A stretch of 64,000 bases of DNA from CAUZWH01 sp965247665 (GCA_965247665.1 CBDFHH010000002.1:496001-560000); one strand, 5' to 3'; shown: positions 26,114 through 35,414, counted from the stretch's first letter. Notes: generated from the sequence alone by a model not told the origin. Numbers and translations: made by a program.

Positions 26114-26247
26114 CCGCAATGACGAGAATAGCGAAAACCTCACCCTGATCCCGCGCCGAGAAACGCAGGCGCCGAAACGCACGAAGCGGCGGACGCCTGC
26201 CGCCCCCTCCCCCGTCCGGACACCCGTGAACGGCGGCGGAGCCGGGC

Positions 26248-26895
26248 TTAGCGTTTCGCCGCCGCGCGCGCCGTCACCACGAACAAAGCGTCGGTCGGGC
26301 CGCCGGGCGGCTTGAGCAGGTCGAGGGTCGGCGCCTCGAAACCGCCTGCGGTTTGGAAATAAAGCGCGATCAGCTTGGCGTGGTCGCCGTCGCCAAGCGC
26401 GCGCCATACCGCCACCGCCTTGGTCGGAAAGCAGCGGTTGGAGAAGGAGACGATGCAGGGCGCGCCCGGCTTGAGAACCCGCGCGACATCGGTGAGCACG
26501 ACATCCGGTTGCGTCAGATATTGAATCGATACCGCGATCAGGCAGGCGTCGAAGCGGGCATCGTCGAACGGCAAGCGTGGCGCTCGGTTGAGATTGTGGA
26601 TCGTACGCTCGGTCAGGCGGGTGTTTTCGGCAAGCTCCGTTGCGTTCATGCCGAGACCGACCACGGCGGCGTAAGTCGCGTTGTCGGGCAGGTGCGAATG
26701 GTAGCTCGACATCAGATCGAGGATGTCGCCATCGCTTGGCAAAACCGCTTCATAATGCGCCGCCAGGGCTTCGCGCGCCGCATCATCGATGTGGGCGACC
26801 AGCCGCGGCGGGGCATAGAACGCCTCGTCGTCGCCGTCGTCGACGCGTTGGAAGAACTCCGCTCTTAGCGGACCGTCGGCGCCACCCTCCTCCAT
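26248..26895 (-). CDS. Class I SAM-dependent methyltransferase
   Basis: A 215-residue protein. I start it at MEEGGADG, where the family-like sequence begins; upstream codons in the same frame are low quality. Motif I is degenerate (DGDILDLMSSYHSHLP), followed by GLGMNATELAEN and the later LPFDDARFDACLIAVSIQYL and VLKPGAPCIVSFSNRCFP, all fitting methyltransferase type 11. A small methylase for an unknown acceptor. It converges with the acyl-CoA dehydrogenase gene, with ~130 bases between the two stops. Confidence 0.75.
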   Translation of the reverse strand: MEEGGADGPLRAEFFQRVDDGDDEAFYAPPRLVAHIDDAAREALAAHYEAVLPSDGDILDLMSSYHSHLPDNATYAAVVGLGMNATELAENTRLTERTIHNLNRAPRLPFDDARFDACLIAVSIQYLTQPDVVLTDVARVLKPGAPCIVSFSNRCFPTKAVAVWRALGDGDHAKLIALYFQTAGGFEAPTLDLLKPPGGPTDALFVVTARAAAKR

Positions 26896-26947
26896 ACCCG
26901 CATGGTAGCGCAGAACCCCGGCGCAACCCGTAGAAAAGCTGGGCCAG

Positions 26948-27230
26948 TCACTTGTGCCGCGGCCGCCCGACGGCGAACTCCTTGACGCGATGATCGATCG
27001 CACCCGTGCCCAACATCGCCGCCGGGATCTTGCCGGTGGTCGATGTCCACACGGCGTCGTGGCGCAGGGGTCGGCGTGCGGTGGTCATCGTCGAAAACCG
27101 CGCGGCATCTTGTTGCCGTGCTCGCCGCCGATCTGATAACCCTTCTTGCGCAGATCGGCTCCGATCTCGCCGAAGGCAGCGCCACCTTGCCGTTGCCGAG
27201 GGCCCGACGGCAGATCTCGAGATGGTGATG
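26948..27230 (-). pseudogene. Decayed protein-coding fragment, family not recognised
   Basis: The 375-base gap between two genes contains pieces of protein-like sequence in different minus-strand frames: FGEIGADLRKKGYQIGGEHG followed by NKMPRGF in one frame, then after a shift VWTSTTGKIPAAMLGTGAI and DHRVKEFAVGRPR to a stop in another. No intact frame links them. The balance of residues suggests a former gene broken by at least one frameshift. I cannot name the family. Confidence 0.25.
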
Positions 27231-27270
27231 CCCGGCGGCGCGAAACGCGCGGCGCGAAAGAAACGTAAGT

Positions 27271-28020
27271 ATGGACATTTCAGCCTACAAGGTCCTGACA
27301 TTCGATTGCGACGGCACGCTTATCGATTGGGCGAGCGGCATATTGGCGGCGCTCTCGGCATGGCGGCGTCGCGCCGGGGTTGCGGTCGAGGATAGTGCGC
27401 TGTTGGAAGCCTTCGGGCGCCACGAGGCCGCCGCGCAGGCGGCCCATCCGGAGATGCTTTACCCCGATATCCTGGCGCGAGTGGCGACGGGGATCGGCGA
27501 TGACCTCAATGCGCCGATGACACCGGCCGACGGCGAGGCATTCGGCTGGTCGCTGGCGGATTGGCCGCCCTTTCCCGACAGCGCCCCGGCACTCCAATAT
27601 CTCAAGCAACACTTCGAGCTGGTGATATTGTCGAACGTCGACCGCAAGAGTTTCAGCGCCAGCAATCGTCGGCTCGGGGTGGTCTTCGATGCGATCTACA
27701 CCGCCCAGGACATCGGTTCCTACAAGCCTGATCCCCGCAACTTCACCTACATGATCGACCAACTGGCCGATCGCGGGGCCGGCCTGAGCGACATCCTCCA
27801 TGTCGCCGAAAGCCTGTACCACGACCACGTTCCGGCCAAGGCGGCCGGCCTGGCGACGGCCTGGATTCACCGGCGCCATGACAAAACCGGCCACGGCGCC
27901 ACCTCTACGCCCGACGACGAGGTGGCACCGGACATGCAATTCGAGAGCCTCGCCGGGTTCGCCGAGGCGCACCGCCGGGAGCAGTCGGAGGGATCGGACA
28001 ATCAAGCCCAAGGAAGTTGA
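27271..28020 (+). CDS. HAD-superfamily hydrolase, haloacid-dehalogenase type II-like
   Basis: A 249-residue HAD protein. Motif I is FDCDGTL with nucleophile D12 and D14; motif II is ILSNVDR; motif III/IV lies in SYKPDPRNF and ILHVAESLYHDHVPAKAAG. The overall layout follows type II haloacid dehalogenases. True dehalogenases have D-x-Y-G-T in motif I, whereas D14 here is the acid/base Asp of phosphatases, so phosphatase activity is at least as likely. It precedes the fused ABC exporter by 63 bases on the same strand, with a perfect -10 box between them. Confidence 0.8.
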   Translation: MDISAYKVLTFDCDGTLIDWASGILAALSAWRRRAGVAVEDSALLEAFGRHEAAAQAAHPEMLYPDILARVATGIGDDLNAPMTPADGEAFGWSLADWPPFPDSAPALQYLKQHFELVILSNVDRKSFSASNRRLGVVFDAIYTAQDIGSYKPDPRNFTYMIDQLADRGAGLSDILHVAESLYHDHVPAKAAGLATAWIHRRHDKTGHGATSTPDDEVAPDMQFESLAGFAEAHRREQSEGSDNQAQGS

Positions 28021-28021
28021 A

Positions 28022-28042
28022 ACCGGCGTATAATCCGCCGGT
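28022..28042. promoter_or_regulatory. TATAAT box flanked by a perfect inverted repeat
   Basis: A consensus -10 hexamer TATAAT lies between the arms ACCGGCG and CGCCGGT, 42 bases ahead of the exporter start codon. No good -35 hexamer is visible at the usual distance. A repressor or activator bound to the repeat would control this promoter directly. As RNA it could also form a hairpin, but no T-run follows, so termination is unlikely. Confidence 0.4.
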
Positions 28043-28083
28043 CGAGCGCTACGGCGGCGACTCTCTATCCGCGCGAGGCTGCT

Positions 28084-31000
28084 TTGTTCTTCGATCGTCA
28101 ACTTTGGCCATTCACCGAAGGTGTTCGCCTGCGTATCGCCTGGGCGGTCGTTGTCGGTGTGGTTGCGGCCGCACTCGGGATTGCCCGCCTCGCCCTGATC
28201 GGTTGGCTGCTCGGCCAGGTCTTCTCGGGCGCCGACTTCGGGGAACTGATCGTCCCGTTCGTGCTGATCGCCGGGGTGATGATGCTGCGCGGCGCGGTCG
28301 AGTACTACCGCACGATGGTCGCGCACCACACGGCGTCGACCGTGCAGCAGAAGCTGCGGCAAACGCTCTATGACCACGTCGTGCGGTTGGGACCGGCGCA
28401 CTTCGGACGTCAGCGCACCGGCGATGTGATCCTCACCCTGGTCGAGGGCGTCGAACAGCTCGAGACCTATTTCGGCCAATACCTGCCGCAGTTTTTCGTC
28501 GCCGCGGTAACGCCGGTCCTGATCTTCGCGTTCGTCGCGTTTCTCGATCCTACCATCGCGATCGTTCTGCTGACGGCAGCACTGGTGACGTTGTTCGCGC
28601 CGATCGCCTGGCACAACCTCGACCGACGCGGCAGCCGCGTTCGCGCGCGCGAATACGGCGCGTTCGCGGCCGATTTCCTCGACGCGATCCAGGGATTGAC
28701 CACGCTCAAGGCATTCGGCCAGAGCAAGGCGCGGACACATTTGCTCAAGAAACGCGCGGATGCGTTGTTCAAGAGCACGATGTGGGTGCTGGCCACCAAC
28801 ACCCTGTCGCGCGGCATAACCGATACCGGCATTGCGGTCGGTGCCGCGGTTTCGCTGGGCTGGGGCGCATGGCGGGTAGCGGAAGGCGACATGTCGCTGA
28901 CCGTGCTGCTGGTGGTGCTGATGCTCGGCATCGAAGTGTTCCGACCACTGCGCGACCTGCGCATCCTGCTTCACCAGGGAATGATCGGGCTCTCGGCGGC
29001 GGACAGCATTCTCACCTTCCTGACGACGACGCCGTCGATCGAAGCGGCGGCGACCGGGCGCGGGCAGGAGGGCGAGGCCGATCCGAGCGTCGCCTTCGAG
29101 GGCGTATCGTTCACCTATCCCGGAGGGAGTCACCGCGCCCACAGCCAGCTTTCGTTCGAAGTCGCGGCCGGAGAACGGGTCGCCATCGTCGGCCCGAGCG
29201 GCGCCGGGAAATCGACGATCGTCAACCTGCTGCTGCGCTTTTTTGATCCGGACGACGGCACCATAACAATCGGTGGCTGCGACATCCGCACTCTCAGTTT
29301 CCCTGAATTGCGCAACCGCATCGCGGTCGTACGGCAGGATGCGTTTCTGTTCCACGGCACGGTCGAGGACAATCTGTGCATGGGTAAGCCCGGCGCCACC
29401 GAAGCCGAGCTCGAAGCGGCCGCCCGTGCCGCCAACGCGCACGATTTCATCTCGCGTCTGCCGCAGGGCTACGCGACCGTGGTCGGCGAGCGCGGAGTCC
29501 GTCTCTCGGCCGGACAGCGCCAACGCATCGCCATCGCGCGGGCGTTGCTGCGGGACGCACCGATCCTGGTACTCGACGAGGCGCTGTCGTCGGTCGACGC
29601 CGAGAACGAAGCGGTAATCCAGGAAGCGCTCGAGCGCCTCATGGTGGGGCGAACGACGCTGATCTTCGCCCACCGTTTGTCGAGCGTGATCGACGCCGAC
29701 CGCATCCTGGTGCTCGACGGAGGCCGCGTCACCGAAACCGGCAACCACGCCGAGTTGATCGCCCATGATGGTCCCTACCGCGCGCTGATGGCACCGCAAC
29801 TGCGCGATCAGGATGCCAACGTCATCATCGGCGACCGTGCCGCAATCGCACAGGACACCGAGGCGAAAGCGGACATGCCGACCGGTGCGGAGAGCTTCTT
29901 CGAACAACCAACCGATGCGATCATCCGTGCCGAAGGGATGAGCTGGCTGCAGGTCACCGCCACGCTGCTGCGCCTGATCGCGCCCTGGCGGACGCAGCTC
30001 GTCACCACTTTCATGCTCGGCGTGCTGCGGGTTGGGTCGCTGATCGGCGTCGGCGTGTTCAGCGCCTTGATCGTGCTGGCGTTGAAAAACGGCGCAACGT
30101 TCGAGGGCTACCTGGTCGGCCTCGGCATTGTCGCCGTGCTTTCGGGCGTCCTGCACTGGCTCGAATCCTGGCTGGCGCACGACATGGCCTACCGCCTCTT
30201 GTCCGACATGCGGATCGCGATCTTCCGCAAGCTCGACGAGTTGGCGCCGGCCTATTTCACGCGCCGGCGCACCGGCGACCTGGTTGGCGTCGCTACCCAC
30301 GATGTCGAGATGGTCGAGTATTTCTTCGCCCATACCATCGCGCCCGCTTTCGTCGCCGTTGTGGTCCCGACCGCCGTGATGACGACGTTGATCTTCTACG
30401 GCTGGGAAATGGCGGCGACGCTCGGACCGTTTTTGGCGTTCGCCGGCTTGCAGCCGCTGGTCGCACGCACGCGGATCGATCGCCTCGGCGCGCGCGCGCG
30501 CGAAACGCTTGGCGACCTCAACGCCCACGCGCTCGATACCGTTCAAGGCTTGGGCGAGGTGGTGGCGTTCGGGCAAGAGCAGGAACGGGGCCGCGAGTTC
30601 GCAGCCAAGACGGCGCATTACGTGAAGATGCGCCTGCCGTTCTTCCGGGATTTGACGTTGCAGACCGTGCTGCAGGAAGTGGCCGCAAGCCTCGGCGGGT
30701 TGGTGGTGGTGGTTGCCGGCGCCGGCCTGGTCGCCAGCGGCGAGTTGGCGGTCGGCCTACTGCCGCTGCTGACGATCCTGGCGATGTCGGCATTCCTGCC
30801 GATTTCCGAAATCGCCCAGGTCGGACGACAGCTGGCAGATACGCTCGGCGCGACACGGCGGGTCTATGCGGTGCACAACGAAGAAGTCGCAGTCCGCTCA
30901 GGTCCCCGCATCGATCGCAGCACGGTGGCGGAAGCGCCGGCGCTGGGGTTCGACGACGTCACGTTCAGCTATCCCGGGCGCACCACGCCGGCGCTTCAGC

Positions 31001-31677
31001 ATGTCTCGCTCGAGGTGCCAAGCGGCACCACGTTGGCCCTTGTCGGCCCGTCCGGCGCCGGCAAGACCACGGTGGCCAATCTGATCCTGCGGTTCTGGGA
31101 CCCGCAGGCCGGTAGCATCAAGCTTAAGGGCCATGATCTGCGCGACTACGATCTCGATGAGCTGCGCCACAACTTTGCGCTGGTCGCTCAGGACACCCAC
31201 CTGTTCAACGAAACCCTGCGCAACAACATCGCTATCGCCAAACCCGAGGCGAGCGACGCCGAGATCGCCGCCGCGCTGGATAAGGCGGCCTTGAGCGACT
31301 TTATCGATTCGCTGCCCGATGGAGTCGACACGCTCGTGGGCGAGCGCGGCACCCAGCTTTCGGGAGGGCAGCGCCAGCGGGTGACGATCGCGCGTGCGTT
31401 CCTGAAGGGCGCACCGATTCTGATCCTCGACGAGGCAACGTCGCATCTTGACGCGGTCAACGAGGCGGCGGTTCACGAAGCGCTTGAACGGCTGATGGCG
31501 GAGCGCACCACGATCGTAATCGCCCACCGGCTGTCGACGGTTCGCAACGCCGATCGCATTGCGGTCCTGGATGCCGGTCGCGTCGCCGAGATCGGCAGCC
31601 ATCGGGAATTGTTGGCTCGCAACGGGCTCTATGCGCATCTGGTGGCGCGTCAGCTCGGGGCCGCGGCGGCCGAATGA
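28084..31677 (+). CDS. Fused two-unit ABC exporter, CydD/CydC-like
   Basis: A 1197-residue protein containing two complete ABC half-exporters. The start is a TTG (MFFDRQLWPF); no ATG lies in frame upstream. Unit 1: membrane domain ~15-320, Walker A GPSGAGKST near 370, signature LSAGQRQR near 475. Unit 2: membrane domain ~620-890, Walker A GPSGAGKTT near 988, signature LSGGQRQR near 1092. Membrane segments such as LVEGVEQLETYFGQYLPQ and THDVEMVEYFFAHTIAP resemble CydD and CydC, the thiol exporter needed for cytochrome bd assembly, normally two separate genes. No cytochrome bd genes are nearby. A thiol or peptide cargo is plausible but unproven. Confidence 0.85.
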   Translation: MFFDRQLWPFTEGVRLRIAWAVVVGVVAAALGIARLALIGWLLGQVFSGADFGELIVPFVLIAGVMMLRGAVEYYRTMVAHHTASTVQQKLRQTLYDHVVRLGPAHFGRQRTGDVILTLVEGVEQLETYFGQYLPQFFVAAVTPVLIFAFVAFLDPTIAIVLLTAALVTLFAPIAWHNLDRRGSRVRAREYGAFAADFLDAIQGLTTLKAFGQSKARTHLLKKRADALFKSTMWVLATNTLSRGITDTGIAVGAAVSLGWGAWRVAEGDMSLTVLLVVLMLGIEVFRPLRDLRILLHQGMIGLSAADSILTFLTTTPSIEAAATGRGQEGEADPSVAFEGVSFTYPGGSHRAHSQLSFEVAAGERVAIVGPSGAGKSTIVNLLLRFFDPDDGTITIGGCDIRTLSFPELRNRIAVVRQDAFLFHGTVEDNLCMGKPGATEAELEAAARAANAHDFISRLPQGYATVVGERGVRLSAGQRQRIAIARALLRDAPILVLDEALSSVDAENEAVIQEALERLMVGRTTLIFAHRLSSVIDADRILVLDGGRVTETGNHAELIAHDGPYRALMAPQLRDQDANVIIGDRAAIAQDTEAKADMPTGAESFFEQPTDAIIRAEGMSWLQVTATLLRLIAPWRTQLVTTFMLGVLRVGSLIGVGVFSALIVLALKNGATFEGYLVGLGIVAVLSGVLHWLESWLAHDMAYRLLSDMRIAIFRKLDELAPAYFTRRRTGDLVGVATHDVEMVEYFFAHTIAPAFVAVVVPTAVMTTLIFYGWEMAATLGPFLAFAGLQPLVARTRIDRLGARARETLGDLNAHALDTVQGLGEVVAFGQEQERGREFAAKTAHYVKMRLPFFRDLTLQTVLQEVAASLGGLVVVVAGAGLVASGELAVGLLPLLTILAMSAFLPISEIAQVGRQLADTLGATRRVYAVHNEEVAVRSGPRIDRSTVAEAPALGFDDVTFSYPGRTTPALQHVSLEVPSGTTLALVGPSGAGKTTVANLILRFWDPQAGSIKLKGHDLRDYDLDELRHNFALVAQDTHLFNETLRNNIAIAKPEASDAEIAAALDKAALSDFIDSLPDGVDTLVGERGTQLSGGQRQRVTIARAFLKGAPILILDEATSHLDAVNEAAVHEALERLMAERTTIVIAHRLSTVRNADRIAVLDAGRVAEIGSHRELLARNGLYAHLVARQLGAAAAE

Positions 31678-32014
31678 CATCTATGCGAGCACATAAGCAA
31701 ACGAGGTCGAGACGGCTTGACCGGAAAAGCACCATCGCCCGTGACGGCGTTCCGACAAACGTCCGGGACGGCAGCGCGAGTCTCCCGATCCTCGTAGAGC
31801 GACATTTGCAGCCCGCCGGCGAGACGCAGCTGCGGCAATCCGCTCGCGAGGATTCCGCCCGATCTGCTGCGCGATTGCGCCCAGCCCGGCGGTCGCGAAT
31901 CGGTTTGGCCGCAATGATCACGGCGCGGTTTCGGAGCACCTCGCAGCCGCGCTACTCTAGTCCAGCCTAGAGACCATCCAATCCGTCATGAGCCTCGATT
32001 GAAGGGAGGTCGCC
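31678..32014. other. Intergenic region with no gene seen
   Basis: No frame in this stretch looks like a real protein. The only structure noticed is a short inverted repeat near its end and the AGGGAGG ribosome site of the next gene. Confidence 0.6.
31955..31972. promoter_or_regulatory. Short inverted repeat ahead of the methyltransferase gene
   Basis: Perfect 6-base arms CTCTAG and CTAGAG separated by six bases lie ~43 bases before the start codon. It could be an operator. The arms are short, so chance is possible. Confidence 0.25.
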
Positions 32015-33166
32015 ATGGACCGGCAATTCCGACACGCACAATTAGCAGGGGCGACGCACGACGAGCAGGCGATGCAGGACTTCGTGCAGAGTTTCAAGTT
32101 GCACTTGGCGCGCAAGGTGGTGGCCGACAACCGCACGGTGTTCGAGGAACGCGCCCGGCCCGATTTCGAGGCGCACCACGGACGGCCGCCGGAGACCCGT
32201 CAGGAGGTCGCCGAGGCGATGGCCGATCAGCCCTACTACCGGATGTGGGGCGGGTTGCAGCGCATCAGCCAGGACATGAACTGGAACGCGGCCGGCGACT
32301 GCATCGCACGTCAACTTCCGGAGCTGATCGCGGTGTCCAAATCCTGGGACCGGCCGCTGGGTACGCTGACGCTCGATGGCGATATCGAGATGCCGCGCTA
32401 CCTCACCGCGGTCGACATCCACTGCGTGCCCGGCAATTACGACGCGGAGACGGTCGCGGACGACCTCGCCCCGGGCGCGATCTACGACAAGGGCGGCTAC
32501 GTCTATTCGATGGGCGGCTGGGGACCGAAAATCGATGCCATGGGGCAGGGAGTGGTCGATCATCTCAAGGTCGCTTTTCCCGATTTCCGGCCCGCTCGCA
32601 TCCTCGACATGGGCTGCACCATCGGCGGCAGCACGCTGCCCTATGTCGACGCTCATCCGAGCGCCGATATTTACGCCATCGACGTCGCCGCGCCGTGCCT
32701 GCGCTACGCCCACTCGCGAGCCGAAGCGTTCGGCAAAGCGGTGCACTTCGTTCAGGACAACGCCGAGCACACCAGGTTCGAGGACGAATCGTTCGATCTC
32801 GTGGTGTCGCACATCCTCATGCACGAAACATCGAACCAGGCGATTCGCAATGTGCTGCGCGAGTGCCACCGGCTGCTTAAACCCGGCGGCATCACCGCCC
32901 ATGTCGACCTCGCGGTCTACAAGCACATGGACGCTTTCGATCAGTTCATGTTGAGCTGGGATACGACCAACAACAACGAACCGTTCTGGAACGCCTATCG
33001 CGAGATGGATCCGCACCAACTGATGCGCGAAGCCGGTTTTACGGAGGAGACGATCTTCGACACGCTGATCACGCGCAAGGCCGGCAGGAACTCGGCCTTC
33101 ATGAAGGGGCGGAGCTCCGGCGGCCGTAGCTTCTGGGAGGTGTTTGGCGCACGCAAAGCGGCGTAG
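32015..33166 (+). CDS. Class I SAM-dependent methyltransferase, 383 residues
   Basis: The start follows AAGGGAGG. An N-terminal ~150-residue domain (HLARKVVADNRTVFEERARP, YYRMWGGLQRISQDMNWNA) precedes the Rossmann methyltransferase domain, whose motif I is ILDMGCTIGGSTLPY near residue 195, with IYAIDVAAPCLRYA, NAEHTRFEDESFDLVVSHILMHE and LLKPGGITAHVDL following. The N-terminal domain is not one I can name; its MWGGLQR region and the large size set it apart from small-molecule methylases. A small coiled-coil protein gene follows after five bases, suggesting a joint function. Confidence 0.8.
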   Translation: MDRQFRHAQLAGATHDEQAMQDFVQSFKLHLARKVVADNRTVFEERARPDFEAHHGRPPETRQEVAEAMADQPYYRMWGGLQRISQDMNWNAAGDCIARQLPELIAVSKSWDRPLGTLTLDGDIEMPRYLTAVDIHCVPGNYDAETVADDLAPGAIYDKGGYVYSMGGWGPKIDAMGQGVVDHLKVAFPDFRPARILDMGCTIGGSTLPYVDAHPSADIYAIDVAAPCLRYAHSRAEAFGKAVHFVQDNAEHTRFEDESFDLVVSHILMHETSNQAIRNVLRECHRLLKPGGITAHVDLAVYKHMDAFDQFMLSWDTTNNNEPFWNAYREMDPHQLMREAGFTEETIFDTLITRKAGRNSAFMKGRSSGGRSFWEVFGARKAA

Positions 33167-33171
33167 CGGCG

Positions 33172-33522
33172 ATGGCGCGCAAGGCCAAGGGCAAACGCCC
33201 CAACTATACCGGCGATCCGCTGACCGACCAGCTGCTGTCGATGGTGATGGCGTTGGCCGGAGAGGTCTCAGTGCTGCGCGAACGGCTCGACACGATCGAG
33301 CGCCTCGCCGGCGAGAAGGGGATTTTTTCGGCCACGGATATCGACGCTTATCAACCGGACGCCGAGGCCCTCGAAGCACGCGACAAATGGCGCGCCGACT
33401 TTCTCGATCGGGTGCTGTGGATCGTGCGCGCCGAGCTCGAATCGCACGAGGCGGGCGAAACGACCGAAGGCTACGCCGCGATGGTAGCCGAAATCTCGGC
33501 GCGGATGGAGAGCCGTCGCTAA
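33172..33522 (+). CDS. Small coiled-coil protein of unknown function
   Basis: A 116-residue soluble protein starting five bases after the methyltransferase stop, so it is translationally coupled. The N-terminus is basic (MARKAKGKRPNYTGDP), then a heptad-like helix VMALAGEVSVLRERLDTIER predicts a coiled coil, and the C-terminal half is acidic and helical. No known domain is recognised. The tight coupling suggests that it partners with, or modifies, the same target as the methyltransferase. Confidence 0.6.
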   Translation: MARKAKGKRPNYTGDPLTDQLLSMVMALAGEVSVLRERLDTIERLAGEKGIFSATDIDAYQPDAEALEARDKWRADFLDRVLWIVRAELESHEAGETTEGYAAMVAEISARMESRR

Positions 33523-33570
33523 TCCGGCAGGTTTTCTACCGACCGCCGAAGCATGGGACGCCAGGTGCTT

Positions 33571-33615
33571 AAGACAAAAGAACCGGGTGGCGAGCCACCC
33601 GGTTCTCCAAGTCTT
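33571..33615 (-). terminator. Terminator of the substrate-binding protein gene
   Basis: A perfect 12-base stem, GAACCGGGTGGC with GCCACCCGGTTC, plus outer arms AAGAC/GTCTT. Read on the minus strand it is followed by TTTTGTCTT, so it terminates the gene on its right. It may also stop the convergent small coiled-coil gene. Confidence 0.8.
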
Positions 33616-33628
33616 GTTAGGTCGGAAA

Positions 33629-34789
33629 CTATTTCCAGAGGTTGAGGACGCCTTCGTCGCCCAGCTGAACGAGGATCGGCGCCGGCCGAAAGATATCACC
33701 GACATTGTTCCAGGTAATCGTTCCGCTGATGGTCTTGTGAGCTTTGATGTTGAGGAACGATTCGATGATGTCCTCACGCTCGAGCGACTTCGCCTGGTTC
33801 ATGACGTGTGCCAGCACCTGGACGGCGTCGTAGTAGGTCGTCACGAAAGCGTCGGGCGCACCCGTCTTGCCGGTGATGCCGCGCCACTTCTCGACCCACT
33901 CCTGGACCGCCGGACTGGGATCGTCGGCCGAGTAGAGCGAATAGCCGATCGAGCCCTTGGCTTTGCCGTTGGACTGATTCCAGAAGTCGGCACCGCCGAC
34001 GATGATGTCGGTCACCACTTGGGCGTTGACGCCACGATCTCGCAACTGCAGCAGGAAGGTGCCGGCCGGACCGGGCTGGTGGTGCATGACGATGACATCG
34101 GGACCGTTGTGGCGAAACGACGCGACCTGCGAGGCGAAATTGGTCTCGGCGTCCCTGAAGCCGACATCGTCGACGATCTCGATACCGTTGTCCTGCAGCG
34201 CCTTGCGCGACACCTTGATGTTGTTGGCGGCGAAGTCGTCGTCGATGCTGTGGCTTAGCGCCGCCCGCGAAATGTTCAACCGCTCCTTGGCGGTCTTGAT
34301 CAGAACCGGCATCACCTCGTCGGGAACCGGCTGATAGCGGAACATGCAGCAGCCGAAATCCTTCATGCCGTCAGCCGTGCGGTGCGGCCAGGCGCCGCCG
34401 GAACTCGGGCTCAGGATCGGTACACCGCAGTTGCGGCTATCTTGGAAAATGGCGAGCGTGCTTTTCGTCGCGCCGACGCCGAACACGACGGGAACGCTCT
34501 CGTCCTTACACAAACGGCGGAATTCGGCGATCCACCCCGCGGTTTCCGGGAATCGAACGTCGACCTTGTAGAACTCGACCTGCTTGCCTTTGATGCCGCC
34601 GCGCTTGTTGACCTCGGCGAGGCCGGGCACCAGTCCTTCATTCCAGACGCGCTCGCCGAACTCGATGAACGGTCCGCTGAAGATGTAGGCAAACGGCAAG
34701 CGCAGTTTGTCCTGGGCCGACACGGTGCTTGCGCCGAAGATGAACGGCAGCGCGAGCGCGGTCAGCGCCACAGTAATCAGCTTCCTCAT
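33629..34789 (-). CDS. LivK-type ABC transporter substrate-binding protein
   Basis: A 386-residue periplasmic binding protein. The ATG follows GGGAGGAG and opens a clear signal peptide (MRKLITVALTALALPFIFGA, cleavage after VSA). The mature part shows the type I periplasmic-binding fold used for amino acids, amides and ureas: LPFAYIFSGPFIEFGERVWN, FGVGATKSTLAIFQDSRNCGVP, and a hinge region with MHHQPGPAGTFLLQLRDRG. No permease or ATPase genes are adjacent. It is the nearest solute-capture protein to the amidohydrolase and ring-opening hydrolase genes, so it may bind their substrate or a breakdown product. Confidence 0.82.
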   Translation of the reverse strand: MRKLITVALTALALPFIFGASTVSAQDKLRLPFAYIFSGPFIEFGERVWNEGLVPGLAEVNKRGGIKGKQVEFYKVDVRFPETAGWIAEFRRLCKDESVPVVFGVGATKSTLAIFQDSRNCGVPILSPSSGGAWPHRTADGMKDFGCCMFRYQPVPDEVMPVLIKTAKERLNISRAALSHSIDDDFAANNIKVSRKALQDNGIEIVDDVGFRDAETNFASQVASFRHNGPDVIVMHHQPGPAGTFLLQLRDRGVNAQVVTDIIVGGADFWNQSNGKAKGSIGYSLYSADDPSPAVQEWVEKWRGITGKTGAPDAFVTTYYDAVQVLAHVMNQAKSLEREDIIESFLNIKAHKTISGTITWNNVGDIFRPAPILVQLGDEGVLNLWK

Positions 34790-34905
34790 TGACTCCTCCC
34801 TTGATAACGGAAATCGGCAGGAGATCTGCCGATTTGGCGGGTAGAATAGCGGCACCTTGCGCCAAGCACCAGCGCCCGAGGCAAGGCTCTTTGGGTAGCC
34901 GGCGC

Positions 34906-35337
34906 CTAGAACTCGGTCTGCGCCCCCGAGATCGCGCCCAAGCCGGCCATTGCGATTTCGCGGTCCTGGTCGCCGGTCGCCGAGCCGGCACCGATGCCGC
35001 CGACGCAATGGCCGTCGACGATGATCGGTACCCCGCCCTTGAGGCCGTTGGCCTGGCGGCCAAAGGTCGCAATGCCGAGCTTGAGCGCGACGGTGTCGTC
35101 GAAATCACCGGTCAGCTTACGGATTGCCGCAGCGGTCACCGCCTTGTTGAGCGACGATTCGACGCTCAGCAGGAACGACCCCTCCATGCGGTAGGCGGCG
35201 AGCAGAGCGCCGCTGGCATCGCAGATCGATATGGTCACCGGTGCTTCCAGTTTACGGGCGTGCGCAATGCAAGCCTGCAGCGCGTTCATTACGCCTTCGT
35301 CCGAGAGCTTGTAGGTGGGTACGACGGTCGCAGTCAT
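34906..35337 (-). CDS. HbpS/GlcG-family protein
   Basis: A 143-residue protein of the GlcG/HbpS family (also called DUF336). The start is the ATG giving MTATVVPTYKLSD. Typical segments are SICDASGALLAAYRMEG, SSLNKAVTAAAIRKLTG and GGVPIIVDGHCVGGIGAGSATGD. HbpS of Streptomyces binds heme, but most family members sit in catabolic operons with unknown or accessory roles. It is divergent from an amidohydrolase gene, with 77 bases between the starts, and upstream of the binding-protein gene on the same strand. Confidence 0.8.
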   Translation of the reverse strand: MTATVVPTYKLSDEGVMNALQACIAHARKLEAPVTISICDASGALLAAYRMEGSFLLSVESSLNKAVTAAAIRKLTGDFDDTVALKLGIATFGRQANGLKGGVPIIVDGHCVGGIGAGSATGDQDREIAMAGLGAISGAQTEF

Positions 35338-35414
35338 GTCCAATCCCCCTCTGCGATGGCCGGCGCGTTGCTCGGGCGCAGTGCCGATGCAACAATACCC
35401 GGCCCGCACGAGCA

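Noticed and set aside
27280..30618. A very long open frame on the strand opposite the fused ABC exporter
   Set aside because: It is the antisense shadow of a GC-rich gene with clear Walker and signature motifs on the plus strand; its own text is Arg/Asp/His-rich and shows no domain.
33571..33615. The perfect hairpin considered as a mobile-element end or attachment site
   Set aside because: It has terminator form (T-run on the minus side), lies directly after a gene stop, and no second copy or integrase was found.
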